Source: Thinopyrum elongatum (Eukaryota; Streptophyta; Magnoliopsida; Poales; Poaceae). Taken from it: a stretch of DNA of 64,000 nucleotides. The position numbers and the translations under genes are program-made. The notes below the pieces were generated by a model. It was not told the origin of the DNA and did no database searches. It saw only the letters and a list, made by a program, of their open reading frames with translations. Numbering within the stretch: the stretch's first letter is position 1; the number at the start of each line of letters is the position of its first letter. Of the stretch, positions 57,001-64,000 are shown in pieces. The DNA is taken from positions 365,184,921 through 365,248,920 of the forward strand of contig CM022297.1 in the NCBI GenBank assembly GCA_011799875.1, written 5' to 3'.

Positions 57001-57633
57001 TTGGGGCAAGAGATTAAGGTTTCTGGATTTGTAGACATAGGCGACGGCAAATTTCTGATCTCAGATTTTGACACGGAGAGGTGTTTCTTGTGTGACTTGA
57101 GGCATGGTGGTCAGTGGTTTGTTGTAGAACCACCAAGTATGAGCAGGTGGCTCGGCAAAATCGGTTTGCTGAATGGGCGATGCATATTTGCGGAGGGCTT
57201 CATATATGCCTGCTGGGATGAAGGTCTTGAGGCCTATGAGTTGGTTCAAGATGATGATGGAAAGTTTATCCTTGGTGCTCCCATCTTGCTGGAATTTCCC
57301 TGGCAGAAGTTCTCCGACAGAAGATTTATGAGCTTTGAGCGTATTAGCAAGGAGGACAGCATCTCTGCTGGTGGCATTGTCTTCTGCGTGATCCAAGGAT
57401 ATTTTACTCCAGATCCTTTTACTGATAGCCATTCCCTGACTGCCACCACCGTGATCGTGGAGCGTGAAGATGCACCCAAAGGGAAAAAACGGCCTGTCAG
57501 AATCAAGCATGTTGATGTTGCTGTTTCATCTGTCCATCATGAGGAGCCCATCTTGACAAACTATGCTTTTGCTTTATATAAGCATTTTGATCCAACTCTA
57601 TCTACTGCTGTGCTTTGTCTTTCTCCTGAATAA
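54091..57633 (+). pseudogene. Three-exon gene of unknown function, disrupted
   Basis: Exon 1 runs 54091-55270 (donor CA|GTAAGT), exon 2 55468-55581 and exon 3 56454-57633; they join in phase from about 54540 on. The first ~450 nt change frame twice, near 54350 and near 54530, judged from continuity of codon-like sequence. Exon 3 has TAG at 56629-56631 in an otherwise open frame to TAA 57633. The protein has repeated blade-like stretches: GYGVIDDKFILLSLVDGTFF, AIYFINGTTLFAYKY, GDIVAIGEKLMAVYVLD, DIGDGKFLISDFDTERCFLCD and GLLNGRCIFAEGFIYACW. These suggest two beta-propeller-like halves, as in grass F-box-associated and DUF families, but I cannot name the family. A Q/E/K-rich insert with repeated KQRD/QLES lies near 56775-56870. 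Sequencing error in the GC-rich first exon is an alternative to true frameshifts there. Confidence 0.5.
55743..55917. repeat. ~70-bp direct repeat in an intron
   Basis: The two copies, about 55743-55808 and 55848-55913, share CCTTGCTTCCGAAAAAAGAG and AGAAACACTAATGGCAACCC. Small and intronic; possibly a trace of double-strand break repair. Confidence 0.65.
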
Positions 57634-57787
57634 TAAATAGTAATAAATATGCATGTGTACTACTATCACATTATTTGTATTGTTTTATCTTTGTACTCTG
57701 GTGACAAGTTCTTCTTTGATTCATAGGAAAAGTGGAGGAAAAACGTAGGAATATGAATTTTCCTTTCCTTGCACCTAAATTGTAGTA

Positions 57788-57823
57788 CAATCCCCTCTCG
57801 ATTAATATGGATCGGAGGGAGTA
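57788..57823. mobile_element. Stowaway (Thalos-like) MITE end
   Basis: Reading the minus strand gives TACTCCCTCCGATCCATATT followed by AAT, the terminal sequence of Thalos-type Stowaway elements. Only ~35 bp remain. Confidence 0.5.
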
Positions 57824-58571
57824 GTTAATTTTACAATCCCCTCATGACTAGAATTGTGGCTTTCTTTACGACTGCCCAGATATCAACTCTAGTAGTCTAA
57901 TTAAGGGATAACGTTCGAGGACTGCCCAGATAACACACACGGAAGTTTAAAGCTGAATATCAGACAGAAAAACACCAGTCTGGATGGTTTCTTCCCCTCA
58001 TAAAACCAGTTGCTTACGTTACTTACAGATAACAAAACAAAACTGGGGTCCGTCCGTAAATTAACTGGGCAATTCACTTCTTCTTAATTAATCGATGAGG
58101 CAAAACTTTTGCCTCCGTTTCGAAAAACAAAACTAGGGTTCCAGTCATTTCATAGCATCTGTATCGAATGATATGCTGCATCACTCAAATATTCTGACTC
58201 GAATGTGCATCTGAGGTGTTGGTTCTGTTTTCATGCTTTGGCGATGTCTCTCATAGTCATAGTCTCGTGTTCAGGAAAGTAATTCGTTTTGTAAATTCCT
58301 TGTTGCAACAATGCCAGTGAAAATCATCACAGATCCTGTTATGTGACTCAACTGAATCAGAAGATGCACAGAGAAAGAACACATGCCATTCACATATCTT
58401 GGAAAAGCCAGATTCATCTTGCCAACAGGTTACTTGGCAACAGATCCAGTTAAACCGCGGCAATGGATATCACAGGACTGAATAATGTTCAGACCTGTTG
58501 TTTCCCGACTAGATTGTGAACATTTTAAACAAAGTGGTTTGCAAGAATTACAGTGTTACAGAAGTAAAATA

Positions 58572-58624
58572 GTCCCTCTGTAAAGAAATATAAGATCGTT
58601 TAGATCACTACTTTACAGAGGGAG
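58572..58624. mobile_element. Internally deleted Stowaway MITE
   Basis: The ends (G)TCCCTCTGTAAAG and CTTTACAGAGGGA(G) are inverted repeats flanked by TA target duplications (58570-58571 and 58625-58626). GATCGTTTAGATCACTACT in the middle is one arm of the usual longer palindrome. Confidence 0.75.
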
Positions 58625-58758
58625 TAGAATCGAAGCCCTACTAATCAAACACCCCCAGAACAACTTAATGCAATCTGAATGCACAAATGTCAGATCTAAA
58701 AGAATTATCAGTAATCAGGTCACATGCTTTGCAAAACTTTAGGCCATAAATAGATTGG

Positions 58759-59570
58759 TCAGCTACATCCTTGGAGAGCCTGGCTGCTGTAGCTTTGGCG
58801 AACAAGCTTGCTCTGGCAAAACTCATCGGCGCTACCACTGCTGCTATAGCTCAAATCTTTAGATCCTTTGACACAATGAACCTGAACCGGCAGTCTCTCC
58901 GGTGACACCGATGCATGTTTCTCCAGTTGCAAGCAGTAGCTCCCAAACGTCTCTAGGTTCACTTTCAGCCTGAAGTCCAGATTAAACAACAAATCCAGCT
59001 CGAGACGGTTCATCTCGATTGTGCTGATCCCTCCCACCCTAGCGTAGAATGCATTGTTGAAAAACCTGCAGGACATGCATTGAGAAAGTTATTACTGGGA
59101 AACCTGTGCATGCTTGTGATATGCAAAGAATACAGCTGAACTGCGGTTGTGGTAGGTACTTACGCATCATCTGTGAATTTGGCAGCAACCACGACACTTG
59201 TAATTAGCAAGCGATGAACGCTGAAGGGCGTCATGTACACATTAGGCTGCTGTAGATATCTCTCCATGTAGACGAGTGCCAACACAAAGCAGGACGGACT
59301 GCACTCAGCATACTTGAAAATGCGTTCTGCATAGAGCTGTATACTGAGATCTGGCACCTTCTGGCCATGAAAAATAGTGGCCGACTCCTTTATTCCATTA
59401 GAACCTAGTAATTCTTCATTCTTCTGAACTGATCGGCCCAGATATGTGGCAAGAAGCGACAGCACCTTTGGAAACTTAGTATCCCCTTTCTTTGACTGTG
59501 ATACTGTCAAACCCAATGTCAGGTAGCTCTCCAAATGCTTATCACTGGCATCAGTTGTAGACGACTCCAT
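58759..59570 (-). CDS. P/U-type cyclin (PHO80-like)
   Basis: Two coding exons on the minus strand: 59570-59164 (ATG; donor GC|GTAAGT) and 59065-58759 (acceptor GCAG|GTTTTTC). They join in phase to give 237 residues, the usual size of plant P/U-type cyclins. The cyclin box covers about residues 65-175: LSIQLYAERIFKYAECSPSC, FVLALVYMERYL, VHRLLITSVVVAAKF, then DDAFFNNAFYARVGGI across the exon junction and E.N.LELDLLFNLDFRL. This class binds CDKA-type kinases and is linked in plants to phosphate/nutrient signalling and cell division. The C-terminal ~65 residues are serine-rich and unstructured in look. ATG 59570 is chosen because a splice acceptor (CTTTTACAG ending at 59586) lies just upstream, implying a 5' leader intron. 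It looks complete and functional, unlike its neighbours. Confidence 0.85.
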
Positions 59571-59584
59571 AGGCAGACATAAGT

Positions 59585-60670
59585 GCTGTAAAAGGTGAAG
59601 CAAGTTATTAATCAACATGACTTTCTGTAGAGAAAATAGTAGACAAGCTCAAGGTGTGCAAAAAAGTTGATGACAGTTTATGTACAACCAGTCAACCACA
59701 CAGATATTTAACGATGGACATCAGACAATGAAAAGGAAGGCTGAAGCTAATTTTCCCAGGATTATAGCATTGCACCAAAACCCATAGCCGCGTCTATTCT
59801 CGTAAGATGCAGAGCCAAACCAAGAATATGCTAAATTTAGAAGCTACCTCCCCGCAAAAAAAAAAAAGAAGCTACCTCCACGCATTGCTCTAAATTTACC
59901 CCTCTCATTGCACAATGTAGCAATCGAAAATGCAGTTTCAAAGTCTTGGCGCTCTCTAAGGAGTGTGTCAAATACACGCAAGAATATACTACGCACAAAC
60001 ATCAACATGGATCCGCTTATTTCCTTTTCCTTTTCTGCGACTATGAAGCTGCTTCAGCAGATAAGCACTAGTACAAAGTAGGGAGCTGGGTGTTGCTCCC
60101 TTTTGGGATATCCAGAGGGTTATTCCTCTTCTATTTTTGGTATATTTCGCCTCATTTATAAACGGAAATCCTAAACCCTCAACCAAAAGGAGGGAATAAA
60201 CAACCAGAAAGAGGTGGCAAGAAACACTCCTTCCTGATGCAGCTGCGCCCAAATCCAGTGCCCCCACCCCAAGTACCACCCCATAAGAGCACGCGGGCAA
60301 GCAGATTTCCGCTTCCCCGACCCTCCTGCGCTCCTCCGGGACCAACCCTAGCTCGCTCGAAAGAGATGAGCACAGCAGATTGGGCCGGAATCCCATCTAG
60401 ACCCAAATGCCGCAGCGAGCTAGTAAGCAGGTAGGTAGGATAGCATTACGCTCCGCAACTTGAGATCTACTAGTGGCCAACAACCCGCACGGGAGTGGGG
60501 GAGGGAGAGACTTGGTGGATAGAGATTTTTACAGCTTTGCTCTAGGCTTGAGCTCGGGGGAGGGGAAGGAGGCCTTCTTCTTCAGGGTCGAGGTCGAGCT
60601 CGAGATCGAGCTCGCGGCCTCACGCTCCTCCGTGCCCTCGCCTTTTCGGTTGGAGCAGCAGCAGCAAAGC
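59585..60670 (-). promoter_or_regulatory. Probable 5' leader, leader intron and promoter of the cyclin gene
   Basis: A splice acceptor sits just before the ATG, and GC-rich leader-like DNA lies at about 60240-60670, including GAGCTCGAGATCGAGCTCG repeats at 60592-60620. A leader exon there with an intron reaching 59586 is inferred. A TATATAAT-like sequence lies near 60775-60790 on the minus strand. The ORFs in this stretch show no family resemblance. Confidence 0.35.
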
Positions 60671-62060
60671 TAGCTGCTTCTTTGGATGCTGCCTGAGAGG
60701 GGAGGAGGATGAGGTGGAGGTGGTGTGTCATGTCATGTGCGTGGTGTGTTTTATCTATATTAATCATGAAGGGGATATTATATATGAGACATGTCATTAT
60801 CTGCTGACAGGACAGTAATGACCGGTGCGGCTCTTGTTTGTCTCAAAGGCCAACTTACCATCCATGCTGTTTGGTTCATTAATTAATAAAGTGATTAAAT
60901 GGCAAACTAGCACGTATGCTTTCGAGAACGAAATGCAACGGTCAGTGCTCCTTACCTTTGGTTCTTGGTTTTTGCTACAGTAGCTACTACTGGTACTATA
61001 TGGATCCGTCTCTCTCTCAAAAGAAATACTACGAGTAGTATTGTATATATTGATCTGTCGGTGCGAAGAGGAAAAGGCCAAGAGAGGGAAGAACGCTATT
61101 TGTCGTCGTCTCATCGGCGTGATTTGTCGAGTATTTTAGCGGGGGTGGGGATAGAGAGGATGGGCCCTGATACGACGGCCAAGACCAGTAGCAGCAGGAA
61201 TAGGAGGAGACCGATGCGTCCTCCACTTCATTCGCGTGGCGCCTAGTCGGAAACATTATCCAGAGTTGAGCCGTGCTGGAGGCTGACAACGCAATGCACA
61301 GGTTTATCGATAGTTCGTTTCGGTTGGTGAACTAACAGCAACTTTTTTTTAGGGTACTAACAGCAACTTTTAAAGGGTACTTTATTATTTCCTCCGTCTC
61401 AAAATAAATGTCTCAACTTTGTAATTTTGGGACGGATTGGGAATTATTTTATTTGAAGGTTGCAGAGGCAACTCAGGTTGTTGATCCGAATAAAAAGAAA
61501 GAAAAAACTTAGGTTGTTAAAAGAAATTAGAGCGGAGGGATCTTTCCGGCCTTAAACATGAGGTCCTTATAAGTTTAAAATAAAAGGTTAGGGTGACGCT
61601 TACGTATAAAACATGACGCAAATGAATACATGGTCAGCCATGCCCAAATAACGCGACACGGAGTGGAAAAGAACTCCCAGTGGATGAGGCTCCGACCCCA
61701 AAACTCGCAGTGAGACGAGGGTGGCTCCCTAGCCGGTGGTGTTTCTTCATCTCGAATGTCGAACATCCACACCAATCATTACTGTCACCGAACAACTAGA
61801 AAAGTGCCACTCTACCATCATTCACTTCAAATTTCATGCCCAATCCAAGTAGTGATCGAACCTTTCTCACCCCCCTCGTGAATTGGGATAGCTTAATATT
61901 TGGCCGAAAGTCCGTTCCTCCCTCGACTAGGTATTTAGTTTATCTAGCCGTAGACCCCCTTGTCCAATTATGATTTTCCACACCATTTCGCGATCAGGCA
62001 CCAATTCATGATTTTGAAATTTATAACTCCAAGCATGCCTGTTTCTTTTGGTGAGCAAAT
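60671..62060. other. Intergenic region, no gene recognised
   Basis: Apart from a short Stowaway relic (61391-61440), nothing is recognised here. A minus-strand frame at 61575-61775 and a plus-strand frame at 60965-61246 lack recognisable motifs. Confidence 0.4.
61391..61440. mobile_element. Short Stowaway MITE relic
   Basis: CCTCCGTCTCAAAATAAATG followed by TCTCAACTTTGTA at the left and ATTTTGGGACGGA at the right are the two ends of a common grass Stowaway family. The middle is deleted. Confidence 0.65.
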
Positions 62061-62070
62061 GACGTCCCAC

Positions 62071-62702
62071 TTAACCATATGGTATTTTTTGTTTGCCTAA
62101 CTCTTTAGGCCACAAGAATTTAGATCGCACCCTATCCAATTTTTCATGAATTCCGTCTTGTAAAAGATAGAACCCCATGATAAACATGGGGGTGTCAGTG
62201 AGGCTGTCGTTTATGAGCACTAGCCTACTGCCCGAGGCTAAAAGATTTCCCTGCCACAGTTTAACCCTCCCTAACACCTTGTCGACTACCAGCTCAAGGT
62301 CCATGATCGTCAAGGATCCATTCAAGATGGGCATCCCAAGATACTTGACTGGTATATATGGACCCCCAACTCACAATTCATCATATGGGTCGCCCTTAAT
62401 TGCGACTACAAGTCCCCTCCAATTACAATCACCTCACTTCTCTCAAAATTAATCTTGAGGCCCGACATAGCCTCGAAACACATCAGAAGAAACTTAAGGT
62501 TGATGATTTCCTCCTCTGAATTCCTGATGAAGGTTAGGGTGTCGTCGGCATACTCGAGGTGGGTTAGCCCACCCGTCACCACCCTCCCCGCCACCCCAGA
62601 AATATGTTTGGCACTCTTGGCCCACTCTAAACTTGCAGCACTCATAGTGTTCTCTCTCATATATTTGTGCATATACACTCTAATTGATCCTCGTTTTTGC
62701 AT
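62071..62702 (-). pseudogene. LINE (non-LTR) reverse transcriptase relic
   Basis: The minus frame 62702-62406 contains GLTHLEYADDTLTFI, with the YADD catalytic box, then LLMCFEAMSGLKINFERSEV, the standard plant L1-type RT segment. After a frameshift, 62334-62071 continues with LVLINDSLTDTPMFIMGFY, also LINE-like. Both ends of the element are missing. Confidence 0.75.
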
Positions 62703-62705
62703 AGA

Positions 62706-63312
62706 TATAGGTTAGAACTTTTCACCACCACACACGTCAACAATATTACAAATCAAACCATATTTTTCATGTTTTAAATTCAAATTTAAGTAGGACATGG
62801 ACTTTAAATGCATGAACAAAAGACTAAGCATCATACAAGACCAAAGTTCGACCAAAAGCATTCACCATGCACACACTCAACCACATGAAAAATCATTTGT
62901 TGCCCACACCACGGTCTCCTCCCAAATTCGCACCACTCCCTCGTCCTGTGTGTTAGCCGTTCATAGGTTCCCCCAACCTTTTCCATTGAATTTCTCCAGA
63001 TGAAGGGAGGAGGGGGGAGCCGTGTAGGACGCGGCGAAGCCCGGTACATTCTTACGCTTCGGATTTTAACTTTTCGTTGCCGCACAATTCAACATTGCAA
63101 ATCAAACCGTATTTTTCATTTTAAAATTCAAGTTTATATATGACATAAACTTCAAATGCATGAACAAAAGACGAACCGTCATAGAAGAATAAAGTCCAAC
63201 CAAAAGTAATAACCGTGCACACGTTCAACCACACGAAATTATGTGTCAGTCAGCACCACCGTCTTCTTCCAAGATTGCACCGCTCCCTCCACATGTGTGT
63301 TGGCCGCTTCAT
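62706..63312. repeat. Direct duplication of a ~260-bp unit
   Basis: 62720-62970 and 63065-63312 share in order TTACAAATCAAACC/TTGCAAATCAAACC, GTATTTTTCAT-type sequence, AATGCATGAACAAAAGAC, CAACCACA.GAAA, CACC.CGGTCT-type sequence and GTGTGTTRGCCG. They are clearly diverged. Family unknown. Confidence 0.65.
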
Positions 63313-63313
63313 G

Positions 63314-63685
63314 GTGTTGAAAATATGCCCTAGAGGCAATAATATTGTATTATTATATTTTCATTATTCATAATTAAGAGTTTATATTTCATGCTATAAC
63401 TGCTATGATCCTGGAATACGCGATTTAGTGGAAAACTCATATGCACGTGTGGAATGATAAACGGTCAAACAATAGGTTCCCGATCCAGCCTCTAGGACTG
63501 GCTCAAGTGTTGTTGGTGATCACATTTTCTGGATCTTAGGATATCGCTAGGTGCAACGATAGTCCTAAAACAACATTGAGGGTATGACGTTAGAAGAACG
63601 GTCATATTGAATCGACCCAATCTTGTATGTTATACTTTGTGATCATATCGTTTGAAATCATCTGTTATAACATGGAGTGTTAGCA
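63314..63685 (+). mobile_element. 5' end of a copia-type LTR (truncated)
   Basis: Starts TGTTGAAAATATGCCCTAGA followed by GGCAATAAT, typical of the BARE/WIS/Angela group of Triticeae LTRs. Only ~370 bp are recognisable before sequence of another type begins. No TSD can be tested. Confidence 0.55.
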
Positions 63686-63689
63686 TGTG

Positions 63690-64000
63690 TGAAAGTGCCT
63701 TATATCGACTAGAGGGGGGTGAATAGGCGATTTTTATGAATTCGTCGCTGAGGAAATACTACTTGAGGAATTTCCTAAGCAACGAACTACAAGCAGCGGA
63801 ATAAGTACTCAGATACATGGATAACATAGCAGTAGCATAGTCATCATGATGAAATGAAACAAAACAGAGCACAGGTAACGTGTAAATAGGATAAGCAGGC
63901 TGAAGACAAAGTGACTGAAGAAATAGGGATGAGGAAATTGAGAAAGTCTTCAGTCAAAGTCTTCAAACAGTAACAATCAAGTACACAGCAAGTATGCGAG
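63690..64000. mobile_element. Unclassified retrotransposon fragment running off the window
   Basis: Begins near CTAGAGGGGGGTGAATAGGC and GATTTTTATGAATTCGTCG, a terminal motif seen in several grass LTR elements, and continues with AAGTCTTCA-rich DNA to the edge. No ORF is seen. Confidence 0.4.

Larger units (their letters stand above)
57634..58750. other. Intergenic region with MITE relics
   Basis: No gene is seen between the two convergent genes. AATAAA-like signals follow the stop at 57633. Two Stowaway relics are listed separately. Confidence 0.5.

Noticed and set aside
60179..60673. ORFs in the GC-rich region upstream of the cyclin gene
   Set aside because: They lack recognisable motifs, and the stretch fits a 5' leader and promoter better.
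1..64000. tRNA, rRNA or conserved ncRNA genes
   Set aside because: No cloverleaf with A and B boxes and no rRNA-like stretch was noticed; a tRNAscan/Infernal run would be decisive.

Overview
The window is plant nuclear DNA, almost certainly from a Triticeae grass (wheat, Aegilops or barley type). The support is GT-AG intron genes, Stowaway MITEs with CTCCCTC ends, nested Ty3-gypsy LTR retrotransposons of Triticeae style, a TGTTGAAAATATGCCC copia-type LTR start, and grass-type F-box/FBD genes. No rRNA, tRNA or CRISPR was seen. All gene models and repeat counts were made by eye from open frames, splice signals and comparison of copies within the window.

Layout. (1) 1-2.2 kb, minus strand: the 5' part of a plant-mobile-domain gene, running off the left edge. 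(2) 4.2-8.3 kb, plus strand: a divergent FAR1-related/MULE transposase gene whose frame is broken by one in-frame TAG. Together these may be an autonomous Mutator-like element or its domesticated remains. (3) 8.9-31.8 kb: four co-linear copies of a four-exon F-box/FBD gene (A-D), all on the plus strand and each damaged differently. They alternate with two copies of a small coiled-coil gene (one apparently intact, one broken), a 110-codon ORF, and kilobases of a degenerate array whose core CRTGMCTCT recurs every ~22-24 bp. (4) 31.9-51.8 kb: a TE nest. A non-autonomous gypsy-like element with ~1.57-kb LTRs was entered by a younger gypsy element (36.2-49.8 kb, 596-bp LTRs, TSD TTGAG). The younger element lies in minus orientation and carries a decayed gag-pol, a multi-exon antisense gene on the plus strand, a 73-bp minisatellite and an intronic hairpin array. 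(5) 51.8-53.4 kb: a ~145-bp GC-rich satellite. (6) 54.1-57.6 kb: a broken three-exon gene of unknown function. (7) 58.8-59.6 kb, minus: an intact-looking P/U-type cyclin. (8) 60-64 kb: promoter/leader sequence, MITE relics, a LINE reverse transcriptase relic, a ~260-bp direct duplication and two further retrotransposon ends.

Themes. The F-box/coiled-coil block grew by segmental duplication: promoters, introns and one intronic MITE are shared by all four F-box copies. The 22-24 bp degenerate arrays follow the duplicated genes and also occur inside introns of the two left-hand genes. Most inactivating changes across unrelated genes are premature stops that a single C-to-T change could produce, as expected for heavily methylated DNA. 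The cyclin, the first coiled-coil gene and perhaps the 110-codon ORF are the only complete-looking coding units.
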